Shown here: positions 43,734-53,264 of the stretch, piece after piece
How positions within the stretch are numbered: the first letter of the stretch is position 1
Layout: every line of letters begins with the position of its first letter
Assembly: GCF_900155645.1 (NCBI RefSeq)
Contig: NZ_LT706985.1
Location: forward strand, 868,001 to 932,000
Length of the DNA stretch: 64,000 bases
Reading direction: 5' to 3'
Origin: Vaginimicrobium propionicum
GTDB lineage: Bacteria > Actinomycetota > Actinomycetes > Propionibacteriales > Propionibacteriaceae
The notes under the pieces: model-generated
What the model saw: only the letters and a program-made list of their open reading frames with translations
Database searches by the model: none
What the model was told of the DNA's origin: nothing
Translations under genes and position numbers: made by a program

Positions 43734-44252
43734 GTGACTAGACATCCGGCGACCGTGAGACTGGCTTTGGCTGGCCAGGCGGGTGCCATCGCCCAGCTCC
43801 AACTCAACTCTTATAAATCTCAACCTAGCGTGGCCGATTGGGCAGCACACCTTGATTTAGGCGAGATGACCCAAGCCTGGATTCAAGCCATTAACCGCCC
43901 TCCACTTGCCACTTTCCGAGTATTAGTGGCATTAAACGAAGACGGCAAGGTGGTTGGGTTTTCCGCTATTGGCCCATCCGACGACCCGGACGCGGCACCA
44001 ACAGATGCCCTAGTGGCAGAGTTTTGCGTCGCAAAACTAGGTGCCGGTCATGAAGATCGGCTATTAAACGCCATCATCGACACTTTACGAGCCGACGGTT
44101 TCGAGCGAGCAACCTGGTGGCTGCTGACTACGGACGACCTACTCAGAGCTTGGCTAGAAGAGACCGGATGGCTAGCGGACGGTGCACACCGCAGCCTCGG
44201 CAACGAGGAGGCCGCAGTGATTCGTCAAATAAGGTTACACACCAGTATCTAA
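43734..44252 (+). CDS. GNAT-family N-acetyltransferase
   Basis: The 172-residue protein has a GNAT fold: ATVRLALAGQAGAIAQLQLNSY at the N-terminus, LVALNEDGKVVGFSAIGPSDD in the middle strands, LVAEFCVAKLGAGHEDRLLNAIIDTLRADGF in the acetyl-CoA region and ATWWLLTTDDLLRAWLEETGW at the end. The acceptor is unknown. The GTG is 6 bases after TAGAAT without a Shine-Dalgarno, so it is probably leaderless. Only 48 bases separate it from the divergent rnj start, and the two promoters must overlap. Confidence 0.8.
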   Translation: MTRHPATVRLALAGQAGAIAQLQLNSYKSQPSVADWAAHLDLGEMTQAWIQAINRPPLATFRVLVALNEDGKVVGFSAIGPSDDPDAAPTDALVAEFCVAKLGAGHEDRLLNAIIDTLRADGFERATWWLLTTDDLLRAWLEETGWLADGAHRSLGNEEAAVIRQIRLHTSI

Positions 44253-44266
44253 GCCGATGACCTCAG

Positions 44267-45010
44267 CTAGTCATCACCAATCCCCAACAGTTCATCAATA
44301 CCTATGGTTAGCCCAGGGCGGTTTTGGATAGCTCTTACGGCGGCAATAATGCCCGGCATATATGAGCTACGGTCGAAAGAATCATCGCGTATCAGCAGTT
44401 GTTCGCCTGGATTGCCGAGGATAACTTCTTGATGAGCAAATAAACCTTGAGAACGTACAGCGTGAACGTTTACCCCAGCTATCACCGCTCCCCTAGCACC
44501 GTTAGGATCAATTTCGGTAGCGTCGGGCATCGCCGGAGCTTTGGCGGCTTGTCTAGCTGCAGAAATCTTTTTCGCCGTAGCAGCGGCTGTGCCACTGGGA
44601 GCGTCCAACTTCCGCGGATGATGCATTTCGATAACTTCTACGGACTCGAAGAAAGGTGCTGCTTTGGCAGCAAAGCTCATCATGAGTACCGCAGCGATAG
44701 AAAAATTGGCGGCGATTAGGGCGTTGGCTTGGCTCTTAGCTAGCCAAGCGCGCACTTGGTCATATTTAGCGTCGTCGAAGCCGGTGGTGCCCACCACAAC
44801 GTGAATATCGTGCTCCAGACACCATTTGATGTTGTCCATCACTACGCTTGGTGTGGTGAAATCTATGGCGACATTTGCAGCTAAACTAGCTTGCCTATCG
44901 TCTCCAGCGTCCAAGGCCGCCACCAGTTCTAAGCCGTCAGCCTCATCGACCGCCTGGCAAATTCTTGAACCCATACGGCCTTTTGCCCCAAAAACTGCAA
45001 CCTTTATCAT
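44267..45010 (-). CDS. dapB: 4-hydroxy-tetrahydrodipicolinate reductase
   Basis: It reduces HTPA to tetrahydrodipicolinate for lysine and meso-diaminopimelate. The nucleotide site VFGAKGRMGSRI, VVGTTGFDD, NFSIAAVLM and the substrate motif MHHPRKLDAPSGTA are present in 247 residues. A GGAG site precedes the ATG. It converges on the GNAT gene 14 bases away. Confidence 0.97.
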   Translation of the reverse strand: MIKVAVFGAKGRMGSRICQAVDEADGLELVAALDAGDDRQASLAANVAIDFTTPSVVMDNIKWCLEHDIHVVVGTTGFDDAKYDQVRAWLAKSQANALIAANFSIAAVLMMSFAAKAAPFFESVEVIEMHHPRKLDAPSGTAAATAKKISAARQAAKAPAMPDATEIDPNGARGAVIAGVNVHAVRSQGLFAHQEVILGNPGEQLLIRDDSFDRSSYMPGIIAAVRAIQNRPGLTIGIDELLGIGDD

Positions 45011-45078
45011 TAAAAACTCCTTGCCACTATCAGCATGTGGTCAACTTTAGCCCGGCTGAAACCACGTATCGTTGACCT

Positions 45079-45993
45079 ATGAGATTCGCGCGCTGTAGTT
45101 TCTGCTTGCTATTGATATTTCTACTGGCTTCCTGCGCCAAACCCGGCGTTGACGACCAGTCTGGCTCAAAAACACCAACGCCCTCAGCTTCAACTCAAGG
45201 CGAGTGGAATGGCGAGATGGCGGCACAGGCTTATAACAATGCCCATCAGGTAGCCGAAGCTGACCTAGTGGAATCCGTCGAGATAACCTCCGGTGCTTTG
45301 AACGCCGTCTTTGACAAGCAAAACGACCGCATCCTGGTTACCGTAACTATGAGTGACGATGGCACACTCGAAGCCGTCAAAAACGAAGCTTCAGGTAAAA
45401 AGCAAGAAACTATGAAAGCTGACACCGTCAACGTGGCTGGGCTTTTCGAAAAGTACTGGCAAGCCTCGCACTGCCCACAAGCGTTGGGCGGCATGACGAT
45501 TAAAAATAATGCTTTTGATTTAGCTACTGTCGAGGTACCCTATTGCGGCGACCAACAAATGTTAAGCCGCACTTTCCTTATGAGTGATGGAGTCGAATTA
45601 GGGACGAGGGATCTAAGCCAAGCTGATGTGCTAGCGACCGAATTTGCTAAATTAACCGGGAAATTACCCGAAAATATTCAAGGCTTCCAGATCAGCGTTA
45701 ACCCAAATTCTTATACACCTCCACAAACGCGCTACAGCTATAAAAACGATGGCGAATCTGAGCAGCTAATTATTAGCAACAAAGTTGAAGTGACATCGAA
45801 TAAAGGTGGCGAGCCGGACAGCTTTCCACTGGCCGATCTAAATGCCGAAGATATTGCATCTTGCCTTGTAAAAGCTGGAATAGACGGGGACAAAAATTGG
45901 ACTTTCCAAGTTGTCGCCAATAATGGCGAGATTAACTACGTCATTACTCAGGACACCACTCAAAGATTTCAGAAAGGCTGCCAACCGAAGTAA
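45079..45993 (+). CDS. Predicted lipoprotein of unknown function
   Basis: A signal peptide with a lipobox (LLASC, Cys at residue 19) heads a 304-residue secreted protein. A Thr/Pro/Ser-rich linker follows, then a domain with paired cysteines (ASHC, PYCG, ASCLV, KGCQPK) that could form disulfides. I do not recognise the family. The ATG is 6 bases after TATCGT with no Shine-Dalgarno, pointing to a leaderless message. Its terminator was split by the IS element immediately downstream. Confidence 0.75.
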   Translation: MRFARCSFCLLLIFLLASCAKPGVDDQSGSKTPTPSASTQGEWNGEMAAQAYNNAHQVAEADLVESVEITSGALNAVFDKQNDRILVTVTMSDDGTLEAVKNEASGKKQETMKADTVNVAGLFEKYWQASHCPQALGGMTIKNNAFDLATVEVPYCGDQQMLSRTFLMSDGVELGTRDLSQADVLATEFAKLTGKLPENIQGFQISVNPNSYTPPQTRYSYKNDGESEQLIISNKVEVTSNKGGEPDSFPLADLNAEDIASCLVKAGIDGDKNWTFQVVANNGEINYVITQDTTQRFQKGCQPK

Positions 45994-46007
45994 CTTTAAG
46001 AATAAAT

Positions 46008-46022
46008 AAATTGGGCGCGGAA
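46008..46022. repeat. Left arm of a terminator split by the IS element
   Basis: AAATTGGGCGCGGAA here is the exact reverse complement of the 15 bases at 47475-47489 beyond the IS. Joined without the IS, the two arms form a 15-bp stem with a small A/T loop between the convergent lipoprotein gene and pnp. Confidence 0.85.
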
Positions 46023-46068
46023 ATGAACTGCTCCCCGTTTGTTGGACAGTTAAATCGTAGCCTGTTTG

Positions 46069-46872
46069 TTAGGCTGCAAGGGTCTGATTTCGGTATTGTG
46101 CCGGGGTCAGGCCCTTGAGTCGTTCTTGGATGCGTTCGTTGTTGTACCAGGTGATGTACTGGTCGAGTTTGGATAGGAAATCTTCGATTGTGTCGAAGAT
46201 GGATGGGTAGTAGAACTCGGTTTTGAGGTGGGAGAAGAAGTTCTCGGCTAGGGAGTTGTCGTAGCAGTTGCCTTTCCTGGACATAGACTGGATAGCGCCG
46301 ATCTTGGCCAGTTGGTTTTTCCATGAGGAGTGTTGGTAGTGGAAACCTTGATCGGTGTGCATGATCAGTCCGCGTTCGGGGTGTTGCTTCGCGATCGCGT
46401 CTTTCAGGCTTGCTGCTGATAGTGACGTGGTCGGAGCCAATCCTACCCGGTGGGCGATTACTTGATGATCGTAGAGGTCGATGATCGGCGAAAGGTAGAC
46501 CTTACGGCCTGCGAGGCGGAACTCGGTGATATCACTAACCCATTTACGGTTCGGCTTATGAGCGACAAAGTCTCGTTTTAGGACGTTGTCAGCGATGTTA
46601 CTGACCGTGCCACGATAGGAGTTATAGCGACGCTTGGGACGTGTAATACAGGTCAGGCCTTCGCGTTTCATGAGTTTAGCGACGAGTTTGTTAGATACTC
46701 GCCAGCCGTCCTTCATCAGCACGAGACGGATCCGCCGGTGTCCATAGTGGCCTTTGGCATGTTCAAAAACACCACGAATCGCTTGGGCAAGATCTTCATG
46801 TTTATCAACGCGCCCAAGCCGGGCTTGATGGTAATAAAAAGTTGATCGGGCAAGACCAGCAATAGACAACAA
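46069..46872 (-). CDS. IS3-family transposase OrfB (DDE integrase domain)
   Basis: The catalytic triad can be placed: Asp in WVSDITEF, Asp in MHTDQGFHY and Glu in NSLAENFFSHLKTE; HTH_21 (GHYGHRRIRLVLMKDG) precedes it. The frame is -1 relative to orfA and stays open upstream through LDEQRALTRARVVVSLKSR, so it is probably made as an OrfAB fusion by -1 frameshifting at AAAAG (46955-46959). The ATG at 46872 is only a frame marker. Confidence 0.93.
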   Translation of the reverse strand: MLSIAGLARSTFYYHQARLGRVDKHEDLAQAIRGVFEHAKGHYGHRRIRLVLMKDGWRVSNKLVAKLMKREGLTCITRPKRRYNSYRGTVSNIADNVLKRDFVAHKPNRKWVSDITEFRLAGRKVYLSPIIDLYDHQVIAHRVGLAPTTSLSAASLKDAIAKQHPERGLIMHTDQGFHYQHSSWKNQLAKIGAIQSMSRKGNCYDNSLAENFFSHLKTEFYYPSIFDTIEDFLSKLDQYITWYNNERIQERLKGLTPAQYRNQTLAA

Positions 46873-46922
46873 ATCAGCAAGGCTATAGCGGGACTTGAGT
46901 GAAACTACGACCCTGGCACGGG

Positions 46923-47408
46923 TTAGTGCTCGTTGTTCATCAAGTCCCTTAATGCTTTTAGGTAAGCATTCTCAGCCTCCAGATACTTCACGCGACGCTT
47001 GAGCCCATCAATCTCGCTCACCGCCCGACCCGGCTCATCAGGATCCTTCTTTGGTCTTCCCTTCGGTTTCGGGCGTAGTCCATCTTCACCTTTATCCCGA
47101 TAGGCTCTGACCCACACATCTAAGGCTCTCGGGGATGACAACCCTAAATCTTTCGCGATTGCAGGCTTAGACTCCCCATCCAAAAAACGCTGGACAGCCG
47201 CACACTTAACCTCGAAGGGATACACAGATTTACTGGCCTTTTCCACAAGAGCAAGACTGCCATGAATCCGCCAACGATCCCACAAGTTCCGCGACGACTT
47301 TTTACCACACCCCACAATACGAGCGGCACTTTCACAGCCATAACCTGCCTTAAACAACTCCACCAAACGCGCGCGCTGCTCAAATGTAATCTTCGAGCTC
47401 AACCGCAT
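46923..47408 (-). CDS. IS3-family transposase OrfA
   Basis: The 161-residue protein has two helix-turn-helix segments (FEQRARLVELFKAGYGCESAARIVGCG and CAAVQRFLDGESKPAIAKDLGLSSPRALDVWV) and a C-terminal leucine-zipper-like helix (SEIDGLKRRVKYLEAENAYLKAL). It binds the IS ends. Its last codons overlap the upstream extension of orfB, where an AAAAG slippery site lies. Confidence 0.92.
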   Translation of the reverse strand: MRLSSKITFEQRARLVELFKAGYGCESAARIVGCGKKSSRNLWDRWRIHGSLALVEKASKSVYPFEVKCAAVQRFLDGESKPAIAKDLGLSSPRALDVWVRAYRDKGEDGLRPKPKGRPKKDPDEPGRAVSEIDGLKRRVKYLEAENAYLKALRDLMNNEH

Positions 47409-47474
47409 AGAAACACTCCCCGAAAGAAAGAACCAAATTAACTAGTCCAACTTTCGGGGAGCAGTTCAAAATTA

Positions 47475-47490
47475 TTCCGCGCCCAATTTT
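47475..47490. repeat. Right arm of the terminator split by the IS element
   Basis: TTCCGCGCCCAATTTT matches the left arm at 46008-46022 in reverse complement. It lies 14 bases after the pnp stop on pnp's strand. With the IS between the arms the hairpin is unlikely to form in either transcript. Confidence 0.85.
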
Positions 47491-47503
47491 GGTTATTCAC
47501 AAG

Positions 47504-49711
47504 TTAGTCGTCACTAGCTTCGTCTTCTTCAAGAACCGGCACCAGCGACAGCTTGCCACGGTCGTCAATCTCGTTGATTTCGACCTGCAATTTCTGACCG
47601 ACAGACAGAATGTCCTCTACTTGCTCAACACGCTTGCCATCATTGAGCTGGCGCATCTTGGAAATGTGTAGCAGACCATCCTTGCCAGGTAGTAACGAAA
47701 TAAAAGCACCGAAATTGGTGATCTTAACTACTGTGCCCAAATAACGCTCGCCCTTTTCCGGCATCGTCGGGTTAGCAATAGCGTTTATCTGAGTTCGCGC
47801 AGCTTCAGCAGAGTCACCATTGGAGGCGCCGATGAATACTGTGCCGTCCTCTTCGATAGAGATATTGGCGCCAGTATCATCTTGAATCTGGTTGATTACC
47901 TTGCCCTTAGGCCCGATCACTTCACCGATCTTGTCCACCGGGATATGGACGGCAATGATGCGCGGGGCGGTCGCAGCCATCTCATCTGGCTCAGAAATAG
48001 CATCGTTCATGACACCCAAGATGGCCAATCTAGCCTCTTTGGCTTGCATGAGAGCCTGCGCCAACACATCGGCAGGAATACCGTTGAGCTTCGTATCAAG
48101 CTGTAAAGCGGTGATGTAGTCCTTGGTACCCGCCACCTTAAAGTCCATGTCGCCAAGAGCGTCCTCGGCACCTAGAATGTCAGTCAACGCCAAGTATTTC
48201 GTTTCAGAATCAACGGTTTCGCTCATTAGACCCATAGCGATACCAGCTACTGGTTGACGCATCGGTACACCAGAGTTCATTAACGCCAACGATGAGGCAC
48301 ACACTGAACCCATAGAAGTTGAACCGTTAGAGCCAATAGCCATGGAGACCTCACGAATGGCATAAGGGAACTCTTCACGGCTTGGCAGCATGGGCACGAT
48401 GGCGCGCTCGGCTAAAGCACCATGACCAACCTCGCGACGCTTCGGGGAACCAACTCGACCAGTTTCGCCAGTCGAATAAGGCGGCATCTCATACTGATGC
48501 ATATAACGTTTAGAGGTAACTGGGCTCAAAGTGTCAAGCTTCTGCTCCATTTCGAGCATATTTAGCGTGGTAATACCCATAACCTGAGTTTCGCCGCGCT
48601 GGAATAGCGAAGAGCCGTGCACACGGGGAATAATTCCGACCTGAGCTGAGAGCGGACGAATATCCTTCGGCCCACGCCCGTCGATGCGTATCCCCTCATT
48701 GAGGACGCGAGAGCGCACGATCTTCTTCTGGATAGCCTTGAACGCCGCAGCAATCTCGTTTTCCCGATCCTCGAATGCCTCATCGTCAATCATTTGGTCA
48801 ATGATTTTAGTTTTCAGCTCTTTTTCTTGAGTCTGGCGATCTAGCTTGTCAGCAACCTGCATAATCTTGTCGAGTTCGGCATAAGCCAATTTCTCAACCT
48901 CAGCATAAACGTCGTCCTCGTAGTCCTTGAACACCGGGAATGGGTAGGTTTCTTTAGAAACTTGTTCAGCTAATTCCGCCTGCGCATCGCAAAGCGCTTT
49001 GATGAACGGTTTCGCGGCTTCTAATCCACCAGCAACAACATCCTCAGTAGGCGCTTTCTGACCGGCACGGACGTTATCCCAAGTTGCCTCGGTACCGCCA
49101 GCTTCGACCATCATTACGGCAATGTCGCCGTCAGGAAGCACCCGGCCGGCAACAACCATAGAAAATGTGGCGGCCAGCTCTTGTTCGTGAGTTGGGAATG
49201 CTACCCACTGATCTTCGATTAGTGAAACCCGCACCCCACCAATTGGGCCAGAGAACGGCAGACCAGCAATCTGAGTAGACATTGAAGCAGCATTGATAGC
49301 TACCACGTCGTACTCAACCTTCGGGTTCAAAGCTAGAACGCTAACAACTACCTGGACCTCATTGCGTAGCCCCTTAACGAAAGCTGGACGCAATGGACGG
49401 TCAATTAACCGGCAAGCCAAAATAGCGTTCTCTGACGGCCGTCCCTCGCGGCGGAAGAAAGAGCCGGGGATACGGCCGACGGCGAACATTTTTTCTTCCA
49501 CATCTACGGTTAGCGGAAAGAAGTCGATTGCTTCACGCGGCGATTTTTGTGCAGTAGTAGCTGACAACAACATGGTGTCGCCATCCAAGTAGACGGCGGC
49601 AGCCCCATCAGCCTGCTGGGCTAGCAGTCCGGTCTCGAACCGCACTACGTGCTTACCAAATTTGCCATTGTCGATAATGGCTTCCGAAAATTTTATTTCG
49701 GGTCCCTCCAT
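47504..49711 (-). CDS. pnp: Polyribonucleotide nucleotidyltransferase
   Basis: A phosphorolytic 3'-5' exoribonuclease of 735 residues. It has two RNase PH domains ([87 protein letters not shown]), a KH domain ([23 protein letters not shown]) and an S1 domain ([28 protein letters not shown]). AAGGAG precedes the ATG. It is downstream of rpsO. Its 3' region is changed by the IS insertion. Confidence 0.98.
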   Translation of the reverse strand: MEGPEIKFSEAIIDNGKFGKHVVRFETGLLAQQADGAAAVYLDGDTMLLSATTAQKSPREAIDFFPLTVDVEEKMFAVGRIPGSFFRREGRPSENAILACRLIDRPLRPAFVKGLRNEVQVVVSVLALNPKVEYDVVAINAASMSTQIAGLPFSGPIGGVRVSLIEDQWVAFPTHEQELAATFSMVVAGRVLPDGDIAVMMVEAGGTEATWDNVRAGQKAPTEDVVAGGLEAAKPFIKALCDAQAELAEQVSKETYPFPVFKDYEDDVYAEVEKLAYAELDKIMQVADKLDRQTQEKELKTKIIDQMIDDEAFEDRENEIAAAFKAIQKKIVRSRVLNEGIRIDGRGPKDIRPLSAQVGIIPRVHGSSLFQRGETQVMGITTLNMLEMEQKLDTLSPVTSKRYMHQYEMPPYSTGETGRVGSPKRREVGHGALAERAIVPMLPSREEFPYAIREVSMAIGSNGSTSMGSVCASSLALMNSGVPMRQPVAGIAMGLMSETVDSETKYLALTDILGAEDALGDMDFKVAGTKDYITALQLDTKLNGIPADVLAQALMQAKEARLAILGVMNDAISEPDEMAATAPRIIAVHIPVDKIGEVIGPKGKVINQIQDDTGANISIEEDGTVFIGASNGDSAEAARTQINAIANPTMPEKGERYLGTVVKITNFGAFISLLPGKDGLLHISKMRQLNDGKRVEQVEDILSVGQKLQVEINEIDDRGKLSLVPVLEEDEASDD

Positions 49712-49849
49712 GGGTGCTCCTTATTTTTATTCTCATTTAGGCACCTAGGTCGGTCTTCGATCGAGGCCAACGGGAATTAAAGCCCGGCAGCCACTACCGA
49801 GGACCAAACCTAACGATCCCAAACAGTGTCTCTGTATATAGTTAAAACA

Positions 49850-49899
49850 TGGCGAAAACACGCCAATGGGGAGCGACCAACAAATGTAGCCACTCCCCA
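49850..49899 (-). terminator. Tandem hairpins between rpsO and pnp
   Basis: GGGGAG/CTCCCC arms (49867-49899) lie 15 bases after the rpsO stop and are followed on the minus strand by a TGGCG/CGCCA hairpin (49850-49865) and TGTTTTAAC. Together they look like a terminator or RNase processing site; a TATATA box beyond (49836-49841) could be a pnp promoter. Confidence 0.6.
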
Positions 49900-49913
49900 C
49901 AAATCTCAGCCGA

Positions 49914-50177
49914 TCAACGGCGCAGACCTAAACGCTTAATAAGCGAACGGTAGTGCTCAATATCTTCTTGAGCAACATAGTTCAGCAGGCGACGACGCTT
50001 ACCAACCATTAACATCAATCCACGGCTTGAATGGTGGTCACCTTTGTGAACTTTCAAGTGTTCAGTCAAGTGCGCAATACGCTTTGACAACAAGGCAATC
50101 TGCACGTCAGGAGAACCAGTGTCGCCCTCGTGTGTCGCGTACTCTTCAATGATCTTCTTCTTTTCAGCAGGATCCAT
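49914..50177 (-). CDS. rpsO: 30S ribosomal protein S15
   Basis: The 87-residue uS15: [64 protein letters not shown] lies upstream of the ATG. The order ribF-rpsO-pnp is the usual one. Confidence 0.98.
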   Translation of the reverse strand: MDPAEKKKIIEEYATHEGDTGSPDVQIALLSKRIAHLTEHLKVHKGDHHSSRGLMLMVGKRRRLLNYVAQEDIEHYRSLIKRLGLRR

Positions 50178-50310
50178 AGTTAGGGCTGCTCTCCTTCCGG
50201 ATACTCGTTGCGCGGCGCAACCGATTGCTACGTGCGCTGGTTGCTCTTGGGCTTCCGCGGCCGATCTAACGGCGATTGCTGAGTTTATCAGGCAAAAATT
50301 GGCTAACGAA
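50178..50310 (-). promoter_or_regulatory. Putative rpsO promoter and leader
   Basis: Minus-strand TTCGTT (50305-50310) and TAAACT (50282-50287) are 17 bases apart, giving a leader of roughly 100 nt that holds a GTTGCG/CGCAAC hairpin (50207-50221) shortly before the ribosome site. S15 regulates its own mRNA in several bacteria; whether it does so here is inference. Confidence 0.5.
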
Positions 50311-50332
50311 ATCGCACGGCAACGCTGAGGCT

Positions 50333-51223
50333 TTAGGCGCCTAAGGTTTCCCGGGCATTTTGGACATCCACACTCATCTGAGCCACTAGGTCATCAACAG
50401 ATTCAAAAGTGACGACACCACGCAATTTCTTGATGAACTCAACGCTGATTCTTGCACCGTAAAGAGCAAGGTCATCGCGGTCTAGCACATAAGATTCGAC
50501 CCGACGTTCCATGCCGCCGAAAGTTGGATTGGTGCCAACCGAGATAGCAGCCGTCATACGCGTACCCGGCTCATCGAGCATTCTTACCCAACCGGCATAA
50601 ACACCGTCACTTGGTACGGCATATTCTGCCCCAAGATGCAGGTTGGCTGTTGGGAAACCCAGTAGGCGTCCGCGCTGATCGCCAACCACTACTAGGCCAC
50701 TCACCTGAAAATTACGACCAAGATTTTCTCCAGCAAGTTTGACGTCACCAACAGCTAGCGCCTCACGAATAACGCTTGAACTGACAGCTAACCCGCCAGA
50801 TGTTGTAAGCGCAGCCTCATCCACGAGATAGCCGTCAGCCAATTGACGCAAGTTGTCTGGGCTGCCGGCAGCTCCCTTGCCGAAACGGAAATTTTGCCCA
50901 ACAACTACAACGCCAGGCCGCAACGGTTCGATAATCGTGCGCACAAAACGCTCTGGCAACCAATCAGCAATTTGACGGGTGAAATGGATCACGCGTACTT
51001 GATCTACACCAGCTTCCCGCAACAACTCGATTCGCTCATCTAGATTGCACAACAATTTCGGTGCTTTATCGGGGGTCAGAACGCTCATCGGGTGCGGCCA
51101 AAATGTCACCGCAATAACCGGCAAATCGCCATTTTGTGCATGAAGCTTAGCCTTGTTGATAAGCGTTCGATGCCCCACATGAACACCATCAAAGTTGCCT
51201 ATCACAACCACGCTTTGCCCCAT
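50333..51223 (-). CDS. ribF: Bifunctional riboflavin kinase / FAD synthetase
   Basis: It makes FMN and FAD. The N-terminal adenylyltransferase domain shows [14 protein letters not shown] and the C-terminal kinase domain GFPTANL and [10 protein letters not shown]...VESYVLD. The 296 residues lack the 15-20 residues most actinobacterial RibF proteins have before the first beta strand; the ATG at 51223 with GGCAGG upstream still appears to be the start. It lies between truB and rpsO, separated from truB by marC. Confidence 0.95.
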   Translation of the reverse strand: MGQSVVVIGNFDGVHVGHRTLINKAKLHAQNGDLPVIAVTFWPHPMSVLTPDKAPKLLCNLDERIELLREAGVDQVRVIHFTRQIADWLPERFVRTIIEPLRPGVVVVGQNFRFGKGAAGSPDNLRQLADGYLVDEAALTTSGGLAVSSSVIREALAVGDVKLAGENLGRNFQVSGLVVVGDQRGRLLGFPTANLHLGAEYAVPSDGVYAGWVRMLDEPGTRMTAAISVGTNPTFGGMERRVESYVLDRDDLALYGARISVEFIKKLRGVVTFESVDDLVAQMSVDVQNARETLGA

Positions 51224-51344
51224 GACACCTGCCTTAATGCCTTTGACCAGGGTCTAGCATAAGCGCGAGCGCTATATAGGGCAAAAACTTATCGACTAGG
51301 CAACGACTAAGTAGTTTCGGCTTTCATGCGATAACCTGGCGGGC

Positions 51345-51944
51345 GTGCATGTGGCAGATGTGGTGATTTCTAACGCGGTCGTTTTCCTCTTGATCATGGA
51401 TCCGCTAGGCAACGTGCCGCTTTTTTTGGCGGCGCTACGTCACACTGCCCACGAACGTCGCCGTCGCATTCTCGTTCGTGAGCTGCTAATCGCTTTCGCG
51501 ATCATGGTGCTTTTCCTCTTCGGTGGCCAGGGATTTATGACGCTATTCCAGATCAGCCAATCAGCGCTAACCACCGCTGGCGGAGTGATTTTGATGCTGA
51601 TTGCGCTGCGCATGATCTTCCCCTCACCAACTGCCAACCTAAAAGAAGCTATCGACGACGAACCCTTCATCGTCCCGTTAGCCGTGCCATACGTTGCTGG
51701 CCCCAGCCTATTAGCGATGGAAATCGTTGCAGTATCTAGAGAACCAGATTTTTTGCCATGGCTTCTTTTGGCACTGTTTGCGGCCTGGTTGCTGAGCGCC
51801 TTGGCGTTGTATTTCTCCTCCGCCCTTAACCAAATTCTTGGCGAAAAAACTTTGACTGCAGTTGAACGCCTGATGGGTATGGTCTTGGTGATTGTGGCCA
51901 CCCAAATGACATTAGACGGGATAGCCGAGTACTTCAGCCTCTAG
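51345..51944 (+). CDS. MarC-family membrane protein
   Basis: The 199-residue protein has six predicted membrane helices, and LLIMDPLGNVPLFLA is the MarC (UPF0056) signature. The transported compound is unknown; the name does not imply antibiotic resistance. The GTG is 7 bases after TAACCT, without a Shine-Dalgarno. It is inserted on the opposite strand between ribF and truB, which are usually adjacent, and ends 4 bases from the truB stop. Confidence 0.88.
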   Translation: MHVADVVISNAVVFLLIMDPLGNVPLFLAALRHTAHERRRRILVRELLIAFAIMVLFLFGGQGFMTLFQISQSALTTAGGVILMLIALRMIFPSPTANLKEAIDDEPFIVPLAVPYVAGPSLLAMEIVAVSREPDFLPWLLLALFAAWLLSALALYFSSALNQILGEKTLTAVERLMGMVLVIVATQMTLDGIAEYFSL

Positions 51945-51948
51945 TGAT

Positions 51949-52824
51949 TCAGCAAAAAACCGCTACTGGGCGCGCAATTTGCCCATCTGGACGGTAGATG
52001 GCCAACAATTGAGCATCTGATCCGATTAACCCAGTAATAGGCTCGTCTAGACTTAGATTTAGCGCTCTACCGAAACTGATGTCTTTAGCCATTTCATCAT
52101 CGACCGATCTCACCGAGAAACTGAGCCTGGCAGTATCTGCCATCGATAACATTTTTGCCTGACTGACATCGTCCAAACAGGTGGCGTCTTTAATCTGATA
52201 TTTCCCAATCCGGGTACGACGTAAGCTGGTCAGATGACCACCAACCCCTAGCTTGATTCCCAAGTCACGAGCAAGGGCACGCACATAGGTACCCGAGCTA
52301 ACGCTCACTGCGACTTTTAAGTCAAGATAGTCATCAACGGTTTGACTGTTCAGAATATCGAATTGAGTGACGATCACTGGCCGAGGCTCCAACTTGACGT
52401 CCTCCCCCGCTCTGACGCGGGTATAAGCTCTTTTGCCGTCCACTTTTACTGCTGAAACAGCGGAAGGCACTTGCATGATTTGACCAGTTAATTCCCCGAT
52501 AGCTGTTTTAATAGCTTCGAGACTCAACCCGCTAGCTTTGGCGCCTGAGATAGGCTCACCTTCAACATCATCAGTGGTGGTGGCCATGCCTAACCTGATG
52601 GTCGCTACATAGTCCTTGTCATGAAGGGCTAAATGCCCAAGCAATCGAGTAGCTTTGCCCACCCCGATAAGCAGCACGCCGGTGGCCATGGGATCCAGAG
52701 TGCCGGCATGGCCGACTTTCTGCTTTGTGCGTCTCGTGTCGAAAGCCCGTCGGATCACCCCAACCACTTGCTGGCTGGTTAATCCGGCGGGCTTATCAAC
52801 GATTAGTAAACCGTCAGCGTTCAT
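51949..52824 (-). CDS. truB: tRNA pseudouridine(55) synthase
   Basis: It makes pseudouridine 55 in the T loop. The catalytic Asp is in GHAGTLDPMATGVL; DKPAGLTSQQVV, KDYVATIRLG and SSGTYVRALARDLG are also seen. The frame is open to 52908, but the ATG at 52824 begins the conserved MNADGLLIVDKP and overlaps the rbfA stop by 11 bases, giving 291 residues. Confidence 0.95.
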   Translation of the reverse strand: MNADGLLIVDKPAGLTSQQVVGVIRRAFDTRRTKQKVGHAGTLDPMATGVLLIGVGKATRLLGHLALHDKDYVATIRLGMATTTDDVEGEPISGAKASGLSLEAIKTAIGELTGQIMQVPSAVSAVKVDGKRAYTRVRAGEDVKLEPRPVIVTQFDILNSQTVDDYLDLKVAVSVSSGTYVRALARDLGIKLGVGGHLTSLRRTRIGKYQIKDATCLDDVSQAKMLSMADTARLSFSVRSVDDEMAKDISFGRALNLSLDEPITGLIGSDAQLLAIYRPDGQIARPVAVFC

Positions 52825-53254
52825 CGCTTCGATAGGGGTTTGATTCCCCCGCGAAATCGCCGCCCCGCTTTCTGGCACGCTCGGCATCTTCCAGGCGCAC
52901 ACGGTCAAGTAATTCCTCTATTTTGCGGGCAGAATCTTGGGAGGCATCCTCGACGAAGGTCAATGTCGGAGTGAACTTCATGCCCAGTTTCTTGGAGACT
53001 GTGGTGCGCAACATTCCCTTAGCGGATTCCAAAGCTGCAACTGTATCGGTTTTTCCGTCTAGTGCATCAGCTTCGCGCCCGTCAAGGGAAGAGCCCATGG
53101 TGGTATAAAAAACTGTGGCCTCTCGAGCATCACCGCTTAATCTGACGTCAGTGATCGTCACGAAACCCAGCCGAGGGTCTTTTACCCGCGACTGCAACAT
53201 TCTGGCGATAATTTCGTGAATCTGGTCTTCCAGCTTTGCGATTCGTGGGTTCAT
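52814..53254 (-). CDS. rbfA: Ribosome-binding factor A
   Basis: A small KH-like factor for 30S maturation. MNPRIAKLEDQIHEIIARMLQSRVKDPRLGFVTITDVRLSGD and FYTTMG are typical. AAGGAGG lies before the ATG at 53254, so the extra 19 codons of open frame are excluded (146 residues). It lies 10 bases after infB. Confidence 0.96.
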   Translation of the reverse strand: MNPRIAKLEDQIHEIIARMLQSRVKDPRLGFVTITDVRLSGDAREATVFYTTMGSSLDGREADALDGKTDTVAALESAKGMLRTTVSKKLGMKFTPTLTFVEDASQDSARKIEELLDRVRLEDAERARKRGGDFAGESNPYRSDER

Positions 53255-53264
53255 ATAGTCCTCC

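Larger units (their letters stand above)
46024..47468 (-). mobile_element. Complete IS3-family insertion sequence
   Basis: The 1445-bp element has 24-bp terminal inverted repeats (46024-46047 and 47445-47468) starting TGAACTGCTCCCCG and ending GTTGGAC, with a 3-base mismatch in the middle. AAA flanks it on both sides (46021-46023 and 47469-47471), a 3-bp target duplication. Two overlapping-frame genes, orfA and orfB with a DDE core, are intact, so it may still be active. Only one copy is visible in the window. Confidence 0.93.

Noticed and set aside
43686-43850. N-terminal extension of RNase J by 55 codons
   Set aside because: It covers the divergent GNAT start and has no conserved sequence; the conserved start is at 43685.
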